From a virus, in IMG/VR virus record IMGVR_UViG_3300027771_000085, positions 1 to 26,049 of that record: a stretch of 26,049 bases of DNA, one strand, 5' to 3'. Below the pieces are notes generated by a model. It did no database searches. It was given only the letters and a program-made list of their open reading frames with translations, and had not been told where the DNA came from. A program made the position numbers and the translations under genes. Of the stretch, positions 6,071 through 15,534 are shown in pieces (positions within the stretch are counted from its first letter, which is position 1; each line of letters begins with the position of its first letter).

Positions 6071-7840
6071 ATGGCAACAATAAATGGAACAGCAGACTGG
6101 GGAATAGTTCCTTTAGATTGGGATGGTTCTCAATTAAGTTATATGAGTCTGAATTATAGATTTAACTACTTGAAAAGTGCTAATGACCAACTAAGGTATG
6201 AAATTGTTACCAGTAAAGGAGGTGAGGGAGCTGAACCTGCTGTGGAAGGAGATGTAGTTAATGTAATATTTAAGGTAGAAACAAGTGTTACAGGTAACTA
6301 TTGGACTACTATTGGAACGATTAAGAAGTCAAGAGATATTACTAATAAGAGGTACAATGGTGGTAACGCACCAGCAGGTCATAGATTTACTGTAGATGTA
6401 AGTCAATTAGTTGCAGACCAACTATCATATAGCTTGTGTCCAATCAATAAAGGTACTTGGCAAAGTAATTTCTATGGAGGTATGAATGGAGGGCTTACAA
6501 TGCAAGATAATGTTATTAATAAGGATGGTATATCTGGAGGAAGTGCAATAAGTATCTTTAATGTTTCTGATAATGGAACATTTAGAAGGTTGAAAGTGAG
6601 TGCAACTTTTGAAATTATGGGTAGTGCTGCAAATAATGGAGCATTAGAGATAGCTACTGATGATGCATTAGTATCACAAACAATAACAGCAATAAACTCA
6701 GTAAATCAATTTGAAAGAGATAGTGTTTTTTATCGTAAATATAATGTAGATTTATCTACTGGTTATAACTTTCTTACAAGATGTCCAAATTGGAGTGGTG
6801 GTAGTGTAACTCAAGACTTTAAAAAACCTGTCAGAATAGATGAACAAGCAGAATGGTTGCAGTTTTATATTACAAAAGGGGATTCTACTGATATTTCTAG
6901 TGCTGGGGGTGGTTCGGACATAGTTGGTGCTATGGGTATTGAGATTAAGACATATATAGGAAATACGCTTGAAAATACATTTTATTTGGATGATTTTCAG
7001 CAGAATGTGCTTCAATCTATAGCTGGTGGGTTTGCTCAAGTGAATGCGCAACAAAATCAAATGTTTATTCAAAACATATCGCCATATTACATAAATAATA
7101 CAGCAGCACTTAAAGCACTTCCAGCTAATCCACCTACAAGAAGTGCAACTGATATAGCAGGCAATTGGAATGCCTATACAGGTAATAAAATTACAAACAG
7201 CACAACTAGATATACAGCTAATCTTGTAAAGGTAGGTCTGTTCTCTCCTTATACTGTCTTGGAAGTTTCCTATTCTTACAATTACACGATAGATAGAGAG
7301 AGTGAGAATATACCTTATGGTTATGTTAGGTTTCATTGGTTAAATTCATTAGGTGCTATTGATAGTTATACTGCTAAAAGAGATGTAGTGGAAGGTTTAA
7401 CAATAAGTAGAGATGTAATTGAGAGAAAAAGTGGTGATAGAACTTGGTATCAAGCTGATTCAAATTACTCTGATGCTTCATATGCTGACAATGCTTACAT
7501 TTCAGACACAATGAGAGGTGGTGATATATATAAGGGTGGTAGAGAAGTTACAAATGTAAATGCAGATAGAGTGCAGAGTGTTTATACTGAGCCATTAAAT
7601 AAATCTGTTGCTACTTGGCTAGAGGAAATTATGTTATCACCTAATGTTTGGATAGAGAAAGATACAGAAGCTACAAAGATGGGAAACACAAGAAATCCTT
7701 ATTTAAGACCATCAACAAAAGAATACATACCAGTTATAATTACAAATAGTGATATTGAAACTGTTAATCAAGAAAATGGTTTAGTTAGATTTAATATTGA
7801 GTACACTTTAGCACATAAAGTACAAACACAAAGAAACTAA
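6071..7840 (+). CDS. Large tail protein, function unknown
   Basis: A 589-residue, beta-rich protein with many Gly, Ser, Thr and Asn residues, as expected of a virion component. It lacks a signal peptide and any motif I can name. Its N-terminus (from TADWGIVPLDWDG to NYRFNYLKSAND) and its C-terminus (ENGLVRFNIEYTLAHKVQ) look like paired beta-strands. The gene sits 3 bases after the LamG fusion and 3 bases before the 1006-residue tail protein, in a tight run that ends with the tape measure. A baseplate, tail-tip or fibre protein is likely from context. Confidence 0.65.
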   Translation: MATINGTADWGIVPLDWDGSQLSYMSLNYRFNYLKSANDQLRYEIVTSKGGEGAEPAVEGDVVNVIFKVETSVTGNYWTTIGTIKKSRDITNKRYNGGNAPAGHRFTVDVSQLVADQLSYSLCPINKGTWQSNFYGGMNGGLTMQDNVINKDGISGGSAISIFNVSDNGTFRRLKVSATFEIMGSAANNGALEIATDDALVSQTITAINSVNQFERDSVFYRKYNVDLSTGYNFLTRCPNWSGGSVTQDFKKPVRIDEQAEWLQFYITKGDSTDISSAGGGSDIVGAMGIEIKTYIGNTLENTFYLDDFQQNVLQSIAGGFAQVNAQQNQMFIQNISPYYINNTAALKALPANPPTRSATDIAGNWNAYTGNKITNSTTRYTANLVKVGLFSPYTVLEVSYSYNYTIDRESENIPYGYVRFHWLNSLGAIDSYTAKRDVVEGLTISRDVIERKSGDRTWYQADSNYSDASYADNAYISDTMRGGDIYKGGREVTNVNADRVQSVYTEPLNKSVATWLEEIMLSPNVWIEKDTEATKMGNTRNPYLRPSTKEYIPVIITNSDIETVNQENGLVRFNIEYTLAHKVQTQRN

Positions 7841-7843
7841 TAT

Positions 7844-10800
7844 ATGTCAGTAAAAATTGAGATACTAGATTATAAACACGGCACAGGTGATAATATGGCT
7901 GATGTTAATGAAGGTATATTTGGTACAGGATGGACAGCAATATCATCTACAAATGCCGCTTGGGATGGTAGTGGTAATGGAATTACATATTTGAGTGATA
8001 TATCATCACAATCTTTAGTGATAGGTAAAAGCTACAATCTTTCTTTTACGATAACTTCTTATACAGGTACAGGAGATATGGGATTTTCAGCATCTAGTGG
8101 AGTACCTGCATCAGCAAGGTCAGGCAGTAATGGTAATTTTTCTTTTAGTTTTGTCGCTACAAGTACAAGTTTTCCTGATTTATTTGGAAGAAGTACAAAT
8201 GCTGGAAGTATAGGAAACATATCTATAAAAGATGCTAGTACAGTTGATTGGGAAAATAGTGTGGTTGGAGAGTTAGATGTTACTAACCATTCTGACTTTC
8301 CTTTTGCAATGACATTTCAGATTTCAGACTTCAAAGATATAACATCAACAAGTGGTGATTACAGTAAGACATTTAAAATACCTGCCACTAAGAATAATAA
8401 TCAAATATTTAAAAACCTATATACTGCAAATATAGATGTTGATAATAAAGTTACTTCAAAAAAACAATGCAGAATACTTGTAAATAATCTTTACTCTCAA
8501 GTTGGATTAATACAAGTTAATAGTGTTAGTGGTTATGGGGAAAAACCATCTCACTATGATTGTGTATTTTTTGGAAATAATATAACTTGGTCTACAGGAA
8601 TTGAAGATTTATATATAAGTGATATAGAGTGGGGAACTGAAGGTGATGGACTGACTTACACTAAAGATAGTATTGTGGCTACTTGGCAATATGAAGATTC
8701 TAATAATGCGTCTAACTCGCCTATAGTATATCCAATAGCATCTTATGGAGCTTATAATGAGGGAGGTGATGAAAGAACAATACAACTACTAGATACTAGG
8801 TATGGAGCAGGGCAGACAGGAGATTCTTCTCGTTTAGGTTATTATGGAACTAATTTAGCTGGAAATGATTTCGGAACACCACCACCTTCCGCAGATTGGC
8901 GACCTACAATATTCGTTAAACAAACCTTAGAGAAGATATTTTCTGGTCTTGGTGAGGGATTTAAGATAAGTTCATCCTTTATGAATACTGAAATGTTTAA
9001 GAAGTTAGTGTGGTCATTGCCTAATTTTAAATATAATAATCCATCAGAAAGATATAATATACATTCCACTGAAACAAGTTTCACTAATAATGTTGTTTTA
9101 TCGGTAAATGCTAGTTCTGGTCTTCCTGCCATAGGAACTGAAGGTGGTGTTGTTAGAATATACAATGAATCTCTTGATGAAAATGATGGTGATTATTATT
9201 ATAATGGAGATGGGAGGGTTGTTCTTGATATTGACGATATAGTTTCTGACCCATCTTCATATAATATATCGGTAGGATTAGACAATAAACCTAACATTGA
9301 CTTTTCTAGTGATTATATTTTAGTTCCTGAGTATGGTTATTATAATATTAATTTAGGTGGACTAGAAACTAAAGTAGCTAGAGTCTATAAAGGTGGTGGT
9401 GATGATGCGGACGTTGATAAAATATGGAGCAGAGTAGCAGTAGAAGTTCAGACAGTAGGAGAGGGTTTTTGGTCGCCTATAGGAAGTTCAAGTAATGAAA
9501 TGGTTATTAATCAAGATGTAGACTTTAATACTGATGCAAATACTCCTTACGAAGATATGAGTAGTATTCAAATAGAAAGACATTTTTTAAATAAAGGAGA
9601 TAAAATACGAATCACTACAGGTCTAAAGATAACAGCACAAAATAACAGTCAGAATTTTCTTGTGTATATATTTGTTAAGTCAAAAGGTAGTTCTACGTTT
9701 AATTTAGAATTTTCCCCTCTTTATGTTGAGTATGGTCAGACTTATAACTTATCTGATGTAATTAATAAAGACTTAAAGCAGATAGATTTCATTAAAGGGA
9801 TTGCTCACGCATTTAATCTTCAAATGACTACAAATGAAGCATCTAAAATAATATATATAGAGCCTTTTAATGATTTCTATAAACCACTGAAAGATGCTAT
9901 AGATTGGACTTATAAGTTAGATAGAAGTAAGGAAATAAGCGATAAGTGGTTGAGTAGTGCTTTAAACAGAACTATGACTTTTAAGTACAAGAGTGATGAC
10001 GCAGATGCTGTAGTAAAGTACAATGGGGAGAATCTTTTTGATGGTGTACAAGATGAATACCCATATAAAGAAACACTGCCTGATACATTTGATAGAGGCG
10101 AAACTACATTTGAAAATCCATTCTTTGCTGGTACTTATAACGCTAAAGATAACGCTACTACTGGCAACCCAAATGTTAATACTGCATTTTCTGCTTGTTT
10201 ATGGACAGAAAATGTTAATTCTAATGCCGCAGGAAGACCACCTAAAGGATATGATTTTCTACCAAGATTATTATATTGGAATAAATACTCTCCTGCTGCA
10301 ACACCAGCATTTAGCTTAACACCTAAAAGAGCAAGAGTACAAACTTGGAGTTCAGATATAGACCTGATAGCAGCAGATGCTAGTTTGATTGGCACTACTG
10401 CTCTTTCAGGTATATACCCACAAGCAACAATGATTAATAGAGATAGTAATACAAGTCCTGTTTTGTCTTACGGCAATGTTTTTGTAAATAATTATGATGA
10501 CAGTACAGGGTTGTATGGAGCAGAAGAAACAGGAATTGGTTTGTATGAGAAATACTACAGAAACTCAATAGAGATGCTTAAATCTAATCCAAGAGTAAGA
10601 AGCGTATATGTTAATTTAAAAATTTCAGATATTATAAATTTAGATTTTACAAAATTAATTTATATAGATGGTGTTTATTGGAGAATAGGTAGAGTTTTAG
10701 ATTATATGCCCAATAACAATACATCTACTAAGGTTGAGTTAGTTGAATGGCTTACATCACTTGTTTACCCTTATAATACACCAAGATTTAAAGGTAGACC

Positions 10801-10864
10801 TCGTAATTGGGGGTATGGCTCTGGCACTCCTTATGTAGTTCCTGGTTTTACTCACGATATATAG
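7844..10864 (+). CDS. Large tail protein with inserted sugar-binding-like domain
   Basis: This 1006-residue protein is the largest in the window. It opens with KIEILDYKHG and then has a Gly/Ser-rich segment (about residues 20-135) with LVIGKSYNLSFTIT, the pattern of CBM-like beta-sandwiches. The main body follows: WENSVVGELDV and SGDYSKTFKIPATKNNNQIF (171-190), then KKQCRILVNN. The F-IP-T-NN-IF signature recurs in large tail proteins of Bacteroidota phages and prophages (family recollection). The CBM-like part seems inserted near the N-terminus of that body. A tail-tip or host-binding role is likely. The C-terminus (RPRNWGYGSGTPYVVPGF) is Gly/Pro/aromatic-rich. Confidence 0.7.
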   Translation: MSVKIEILDYKHGTGDNMADVNEGIFGTGWTAISSTNAAWDGSGNGITYLSDISSQSLVIGKSYNLSFTITSYTGTGDMGFSASSGVPASARSGSNGNFSFSFVATSTSFPDLFGRSTNAGSIGNISIKDASTVDWENSVVGELDVTNHSDFPFAMTFQISDFKDITSTSGDYSKTFKIPATKNNNQIFKNLYTANIDVDNKVTSKKQCRILVNNLYSQVGLIQVNSVSGYGEKPSHYDCVFFGNNITWSTGIEDLYISDIEWGTEGDGLTYTKDSIVATWQYEDSNNASNSPIVYPIASYGAYNEGGDERTIQLLDTRYGAGQTGDSSRLGYYGTNLAGNDFGTPPPSADWRPTIFVKQTLEKIFSGLGEGFKISSSFMNTEMFKKLVWSLPNFKYNNPSERYNIHSTETSFTNNVVLSVNASSGLPAIGTEGGVVRIYNESLDENDGDYYYNGDGRVVLDIDDIVSDPSSYNISVGLDNKPNIDFSSDYILVPEYGYYNINLGGLETKVARVYKGGGDDADVDKIWSRVAVEVQTVGEGFWSPIGSSSNEMVINQDVDFNTDANTPYEDMSSIQIERHFLNKGDKIRITTGLKITAQNNSQNFLVYIFVKSKGSSTFNLEFSPLYVEYGQTYNLSDVINKDLKQIDFIKGIAHAFNLQMTTNEASKIIYIEPFNDFYKPLKDAIDWTYKLDRSKEISDKWLSSALNRTMTFKYKSDDADAVVKYNGENLFDGVQDEYPYKETLPDTFDRGETTFENPFFAGTYNAKDNATTGNPNVNTAFSACLWTENVNSNAAGRPPKGYDFLPRLLYWNKYSPAATPAFSLTPKRARVQTWSSDIDLIAADASLIGTTALSGIYPQATMINRDSNTSPVLSYGNVFVNNYDDSTGLYGAEETGIGLYEKYYRNSIEMLKSNPRVRSVYVNLKISDIINLDFTKLIYIDGVYWRIGRVLDYMPNNNTSTKVELVEWLTSLVYPYNTPRFKGRPRNWGYGSGTPYVVPGFTHDI

Positions 10865-10895
10865 CAAAGAACTTAGACTATTAAAAATATAAAAT

Positions 10896-11612
10896 ATGAA
10901 TAATCAAGAAATATCAAGTAGAGGAGTGGCACGGCAGAGTGGATTAGATATATTCTCAAGTATAATAAACTATACTGGTGAGTTTTTAGGTCTAGGGCAA
11001 CCACTGCTAGCAAGTAATATAGATACTGCTGTAGATTATGCAACTACTAATGCTGACCCTCAATTAGATGCTGTATCTAGTAGCTACCCATCAACAAAAA
11101 ATATATGGTATAAATATCATACTACAGCTGGAGGAGAAGGTGCATATACTAATATACAAGCACCATCTATAAGTGGTGAGTTTGCTCACTTTAAAGGTCA
11201 TAAGTCTAGTGGAAAACCTAGTTTCTGTGGTATTTATCAGCAATTATCAGGATTAACTGTAGGTAAGACTTACGAGATAGATATTACAAATCCTTATCAG
11301 TTGATTGAAGGTACTATAACTGTAAAGACTTATAGAAAAGAAGGTGATACTGTTTTTGAATCTTCATCAAACTCATTCACTATGCCCTACATTAATGGTA
11401 ATATGTCTACTCACTTCACGGCAACTACTGAAAATGATGTTATATTGATTGATTATACTACTGAATCAACAAGTGCAGTTGTACAGCATATTTATGCAAT
11501 GAGAATATCAGAGTTACAGGAATACTTAGTCCCAACTTATGCTCAAGATGTTTTTGGTAATGACCACAAAATATTAAGAAGAAATTTAGGTAATACAATA
11601 TCAGATGATTAA
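10896..11612 (+). CDS. Tail-region protein with carbohydrate-binding-like fold
   Basis: A 238-residue protein that is not a recognised family as a whole. Residues about 75-205 look like a beta-sandwich with LSGLTVGKTYEIDIT, the L-x-x-G-x-x-Y pattern seen in carbohydrate-binding modules and in the preceding tail protein. The C-terminus (QDVFGNDHKILRRNLG) is basic and could anchor it. It follows the 1006-residue gene after a 31-base gap without hairpin and overlaps the next gene by 8 bases. A surface-binding accessory of the tail tip is plausible; this rests on one motif and on context. Confidence 0.55.
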   Translation: MNNQEISSRGVARQSGLDIFSSIINYTGEFLGLGQPLLASNIDTAVDYATTNADPQLDAVSSSYPSTKNIWYKYHTTAGGEGAYTNIQAPSISGEFAHFKGHKSSGKPSFCGIYQQLSGLTVGKTYEIDITNPYQLIEGTITVKTYRKEGDTVFESSSNSFTMPYINGNMSTHFTATTENDVILIDYTTESTSAVVQHIYAMRISELQEYLVPTYAQDVFGNDHKILRRNLGNTISDD

Positions 11613-12132
11613 ATTTAAAAACACAAGTAAAAAGTTAGGTAAGGTTACTAACTTGCTAGTTAAAGGACTTAAATCTCAATTAAGACTGCAAGAGTATTAT
11701 GCTACAGGTAAACTAAGTAGAAGTTTTTCAGGTACTATAAGTAAAGCGAAAGACCTTGTATTAGATGTAACATCTAGCAAGCATTACTGGAGAGTAGTAA
11801 ATGACCCTAGAGTTGCTTTTTCTGTAAATAAACAGAACATAATCAGATGGATGAATACAAAGGGGTTGGATAAGAAATTTGCACAAGCTGTTTATAGAAG
11901 ATTAGAAAGAGGAATTTACGCAAATAGTAAGGCGAATGGTAAGGAGAATTATGTTTATTGGAAGCACGGAAATTCTTTACAGAGGTCAAACTTTGCAGGT
12001 ATTACAGCAAAAGAAAACTCAGCAAAAGTAGCACAAGAATTAGCACCTGCTATAGGTGAAGATGTAGCAGATATGATAGCAGAACAAATTAAAAAAAATA
12101 ATCCAACAATAAATGTTCAAAAAGCATTTTAA
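11605..12132 (+). CDS. Possible tail completion or neck protein
   Basis: A 175-residue strongly basic protein directly before the tape measure. The segment YYATGKLSRSFSGTISKA, then YWRVVNDPR, recalls HK97 gp10-like tail completion or neck proteins, which typically have a stretch with Y-TG-L--S and a central beta region. The C-terminal half is helical and lysine- and asparagine-rich (AEQIKKNNPTINVQKAF). It overlaps the preceding gene by 8 bases and lies 13 bases before the tape measure start. The family call is tentative; that it is a structural tail protein is more secure. Confidence 0.5.
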   Translation: MIKFKNTSKKLGKVTNLLVKGLKSQLRLQEYYATGKLSRSFSGTISKAKDLVLDVTSSKHYWRVVNDPRVAFSVNKQNIIRWMNTKGLDKKFAQAVYRRLERGIYANSKANGKENYVYWKHGNSLQRSNFAGITAKENSAKVAQELAPAIGEDVADMIAEQIKKNNPTINVQKAF

Positions 12133-12145
12133 TTAATTATATATA

Positions 12146-14656
12146 ATGGCAACGAATACAGAAAAAATAGTAGTTCAGGTAGTAGTAAAAGGTGGAAAGC
12201 AGTTAGATAACTTAACAAAAAAGACAGGAACTGCTACTAAGAGTGCTGGTAGTCTTACGAAAAGTATGGTTAAGATGACTGGAGGTATTTTAGCTGCATC
12301 TACTGCATTTAGACAAATAAGTCAATTAGTAGGGAGTGCTATAAAAACCTTTAAAAACTATGAATTTCAAATGGCTAAAGTAAAAGCCATTACAGGTGCA
12401 AGTGAAAAAGATTTTAAAAAATTATCAAATACTGCACAACAATTAGGTCGTTCAACATTCTTTACTGCATCACAGGTTGCCGAATTACAAGTTGCTTTTG
12501 GTAAGTTAGGATTTTCAACAACAGAAATATTAGCAGCACAAGAAGCTACATTACAATTAGCTACTGCAACTCAATCAGACTTAGCTAGAGCAGCAATAGT
12601 AGCAGGTGCAGCAGTTAGAGGATTTGCTTTAGATGCTTCTGAAACTCAAAGAGTAGTAGATGTTATGGCTGTCGCATTTACAAGTTCTGCTTTAGATATA
12701 GAAAAATTCCAAACATCTATGACTAAGGTTGCTCCTATTGCAGCAGCAGCAGATATATCTTTAGAGGCTACTACAGCAGTTATGGGAACACTTACTGATG
12801 CAGGTATTGAGGCTTCTATTGCAGGTACATCTTTAAGAAATATATTTCTTAAAATGCAAGACCCAGCTTCTGATTTATCTAAACATTTAGGATTTACAGT
12901 AAATAGCAGTGAGGACTTAGAAAAAGCATTGACTCAATTAAATGATGAGGGATTATCAAATGCTGAGATGATGGAACTTGTAGATTTAAGGCAAGTAGCA
13001 GCGTTTCAGACTATGGTGAATGGTACTACTAGTATTTTAAGTTTGACTGATGCTTTAGAAGATGCTAATGGAGAGGCTCAGAAGATGGCTGATATAATGG
13101 CAGATACTTTAGAAGGTGATATTCTAAAGGCAAAATCTGCTTATGAAGGTTTTGAATTATCTGTATTGGGGGGTAACAGTAAAATATCAAGGTCATTAAG
13201 ACTTGTAGTTCAGGAATTTACTTCCTTTTTTGGCATATTAACAGATAATATGAGGTCATCTGAACAGTTGGGTGCTGATTTCTTAACGCAATCATTGAAG
13301 AATGTTCAAGCATTAGAAAATGCAGGTAAGGCTGTTCAGAAAGTTCAAAAAGATAATAATATAACTTTAAAAACAAGAGCAGAACTTTTACAAGAAGAAA
13401 TAGATAAGCAAAAAGGTGCTATAAGAGCAGGAGAAGCTTTTACGGATAGTATGAATGAACAATATGAAAATTTAAGTAGAATAGACAAAGACAGAACAGA
13501 CATAAGGCTGAAAGACATAGAAAGAGAAAGACCTGCCAGAGAATTAGCAATAAAGGATTTAAAAGAAATATTAGACATAGAAGTAAAGGCAGAGAAAAAT
13601 AAAAATGACCTATTAGAATTAGAAACTGACATACGACTTGAAAAAGAAAAAAGAGCTAAAAACAAAAAAGATGCACAAGATAAAACAGATGCAGAAAAAG
13701 TAGCAAAAGAAGCATTTAATAATGAGAAAACAAGAATAGATACAGAGGCTAGGGAGTTAAATAACATACAGAAGGAGCTTCTTATTAATGAACAAATAAC
13801 TCAGGAAACTTATGATGTAATGGCTTTTGATGCTGAACAACAAAGACTTCAAGACCAACTTGACCTCTACATTAAATATGAAGAAGATACTTCAGTTATT
13901 AATGGTAAGATTCTTACTAACGAGTTAAAGATGATTGCCGATAAGGCTGCTGCTGATGCAAAGGCTGCTCAAGATAAGTTAGACCAAGATGCACAAGTAA
14001 AGAAAGATAGAGATGAGCAAATAGCAGGTGTTGCACAATTAGGCGACCAACTGATTAATCTTGCAGGTGAGGATAAAAAAATGCAAGGAATTAGAAAAGC
14101 AGGTATTCAAATATCTGCTGCAGCAGCTATTGCTAATAATTTATTAGCATTGTCTAATGCTGCTGTAGGAGTTACAGAGCAGTCAAAATTACTATTTCCT
14201 TATAATCTAATAGCAATGGCGAGTACATTCGCTACAGTTTTTTCGTTATTTGCTAATGTAAAAGCATTAAAAGATTCATTTGGTGATGGTGGTATAGTAG
14301 AAACTTTTGCTAATGGTGGTATGGTACAAGGCAAATCACACGCACAAGGAGGAGAGAAGTTTGCAGTAGGTGGTAGAGTAGTTGAATTAGAGGGTGGTGA
14401 GGCTGTTATAAACAAAAGAAGTACATCAATGTTTTCTAGCCAATTATCTGCAATGAACGCAGCAGGAGGAGGTGTTAAGTTTGCTGATGGAGGATTACTT
14501 AATCAACCTTCATTCTCACAACAACAATTCAATGCTTTAGGACAGAATCAAATGATGGGTGCAATGGGTAACTCAGGTAAAGTAACTGTAGTTGAAGCAG
14601 ATATTACTAACAGTCAGAACACTGTAAGTGTGATACAATCTCAAGCAACAATTTAA
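12146..14656 (+). CDS. Tail tape measure protein (TP901 type)
   Basis: The 836-residue protein sets tail length and is ejected with the DNA. Residues about 70-300 match the TP901-type core: YEFQMAKVKAITGA, QQLGRSTFFTASQVAELQVA, then a long alanine- and threonine-rich helical stretch with TAVMGTLTDAGIEASIAGTS. A charged coiled-coil region follows (about 380-620), then a hydrophobic segment (ISAAAAIANNLLALSNAA and LIAMASTFATVFSLFANV), and a glycine-rich end with GDGGIVETFANGGMVQGKSH, typical of tape measures that lack a fused hydrolase. At roughly 0.15 nm per residue (established rule of thumb) it predicts a tail near 120-125 nm, so a siphovirus morphology. Confidence 0.95.
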   Translation: MATNTEKIVVQVVVKGGKQLDNLTKKTGTATKSAGSLTKSMVKMTGGILAASTAFRQISQLVGSAIKTFKNYEFQMAKVKAITGASEKDFKKLSNTAQQLGRSTFFTASQVAELQVAFGKLGFSTTEILAAQEATLQLATATQSDLARAAIVAGAAVRGFALDASETQRVVDVMAVAFTSSALDIEKFQTSMTKVAPIAAAADISLEATTAVMGTLTDAGIEASIAGTSLRNIFLKMQDPASDLSKHLGFTVNSSEDLEKALTQLNDEGLSNAEMMELVDLRQVAAFQTMVNGTTSILSLTDALEDANGEAQKMADIMADTLEGDILKAKSAYEGFELSVLGGNSKISRSLRLVVQEFTSFFGILTDNMRSSEQLGADFLTQSLKNVQALENAGKAVQKVQKDNNITLKTRAELLQEEIDKQKGAIRAGEAFTDSMNEQYENLSRIDKDRTDIRLKDIERERPARELAIKDLKEILDIEVKAEKNKNDLLELETDIRLEKEKRAKNKKDAQDKTDAEKVAKEAFNNEKTRIDTEARELNNIQKELLINEQITQETYDVMAFDAEQQRLQDQLDLYIKYEEDTSVINGKILTNELKMIADKAAADAKAAQDKLDQDAQVKKDRDEQIAGVAQLGDQLINLAGEDKKMQGIRKAGIQISAAAAIANNLLALSNAAVGVTEQSKLLFPYNLIAMASTFATVFSLFANVKALKDSFGDGGIVETFANGGMVQGKSHAQGGEKFAVGGRVVELEGGEAVINKRSTSMFSSQLSAMNAAGGGVKFADGGLLNQPSFSQQQFNALGQNQMMGAMGNSGKVTVVEADITNSQNTVSVIQSQATI

Positions 14657-14675
14657 TAATTAAAAAAGTAAACAA

Positions 14676-14870
14676 ATGTTTGTTGATAAGAAAACAAAAT
14701 TAGAAAGATTAGATGTGTGTAAAAGTTGTAGTTTTTACAGAAACTTTTTACTGTTAAAGAAGCCTAAGATAAGTAGAGGCTCAAGATGTGCTAAATGCAA
14801 ATGCTTCCTAGATGCAAAGACATCATTAACAAAAGAGTTTTTTGGTAAGTGTCCAGAAAATAAATGGTAA
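14676..14870 (+). CDS. Small cysteine-rich (zinc-ribbon-like) protein
   Basis: This 64-residue protein has CKSC (15-18), then CAKCKC (38-43), and ends with KCPENKW. The six cysteines suggest a zinc ribbon-like fold. Small proteins ending in CP-x-x-KW with a C-x2-C-x-C core recur in phage structural regions, by my recollection, without known function. It starts 19 bases after the tape measure stop and is followed by another short cysteine-bearing gene, so it likely belongs to the same operon. A role in assembly or host take-over cannot be told from the sequence. Confidence 0.75.
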   Translation: MFVDKKTKLERLDVCKSCSFYRNFLLLKKPKISRGSRCAKCKCFLDAKTSLTKEFFGKCPENKW

Positions 14871-14880
14871 AACTTTACAT

Positions 14881-15174
14881 ATGAATTTCAAAGAAATCGC
14901 TGCTAATTACAGCAAGAACAAAAGAGGTATGATGACTGATGCAGTTATAACTAACAAAAATCATCAAAGAAACTTTCCTTCATACCACGCTACATCATTA
15001 AACTTAATGTTTTCTGAATGGCATTTATTATTTCCAGCTAACAAGCAAAGTATTAATTGCACTTCTTGTAGAGGAGCAGTTTGTAAGTTTTGGGAGATGA
15101 TGGTAGATGAGTGGATTGAAATAGAGCAAACACCTAAAAAGAAAAATGTCCCTAAAAAAAATAAGACAAAATAA
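14881..15174 (+). CDS. Small conserved-type phage protein with CxxC
   Basis: A 97-residue protein read from the ATG at 14881. A longer reading from a TTG at 14842 would overlap the previous gene by 29 bases and is less likely. It has NCTSCRGAVCKFW near residues 60-72 (C-x2-C-x4-C), aromatic segments before it (FSEWHLLFPA) and a lysine-rich tail, KKKNVPKKNK, that could contact nucleic acid. It overlaps the next gene by 29 bases. It may work with the preceding cysteine-rich protein; function unknown. Confidence 0.7.
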   Translation: MNFKEIAANYSKNKRGMMTDAVITNKNHQRNFPSYHATSLNLMFSEWHLLFPANKQSINCTSCRGAVCKFWEMMVDEWIEIEQTPKKKNVPKKNKTK

Positions 15175-15478
15175 AGCAGATGTAGTCTTTGACTTCATTG
15201 AAATTGCTGGTAGTGAGTTAGAGAAGAGGTTTGGGGAAAGCCCAACTAGCAGGGATATTATAAGACATCTTGCAGAGAGAGGATTAATTGAGCCTAAGAG
15301 AATTAGGAACTATATGATTATTGCTGACTTTGACAGGATGCTAGTAGGTAATGAAGGTAGTAGAACTAACACTTGGATGGACTTATCTATTAAGTATGAC
15401 ATAAGTGAGAGTATGGCTCAAAACATAGTCTATAAGGAGAGAAAGAAGGCTACACCATCAAGTAACATCACATACTAA
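15146..15478 (+). CDS. Putative HTH DNA-binding protein
   Basis: This 110-residue protein begins with basic SLKKIRQNKADVV, has a predicted helical region (TSRDIIRHLAERGLIEPKRI) and ends with DLSIKYDISESMAQNIVYKE, which reads like the helix-turn-helix of Mor-like or replication-terminator-like regulators (D-S-x-K-Y-x-I-S-x-x-x-x-x-x-I-V-Y-x-x-R). If it binds DNA it may act on the promoter directly after it that serves the head genes. It overlaps the previous gene by 29 bases; translation is probably coupled. The HTH is seen by eye only. Confidence 0.55.
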   Translation: MSLKKIRQNKADVVFDFIEIAGSELEKRFGESPTSRDIIRHLAERGLIEPKRIRNYMIIADFDRMLVGNEGSRTNTWMDLSIKYDISESMAQNIVYKERKKATPSSNITY

Positions 15479-15521
15479 AAGTTTTGTAGGTAAATTGGGT
15501 AAGATTAAAATGACTTGCTTG

Positions 15522-15529
15522 TATTTTTG
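15522..15529 (+). promoter_or_regulatory. -7 box giving a nearly leaderless protease mRNA
   Basis: TATTTTTG matches the Bacteroidota -7 consensus and equals the box at 3557-3564. It ends only 5 bases before the protease ATG at 15535, so transcription started at the normal distance would begin within a base or two of the start codon. No TTTG is found 19-21 bases upstream. Confidence 0.5.
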
Positions 15530-15534
15530 CTGCT

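Noticed and set aside
6752-7336. 194-codon open frame on the minus strand
   Set aside because: It lies wholly inside the 589-residue tail gene; its translation is rich in Cys, Ile and Ser with no motif and no leader, as expected for a shadow frame.
10023-10319. 98-codon plus-strand frame
   Set aside because: Out of frame inside the 1006-residue tail gene; no leader of its own and biased toward His, Leu and Ile as a shadow.
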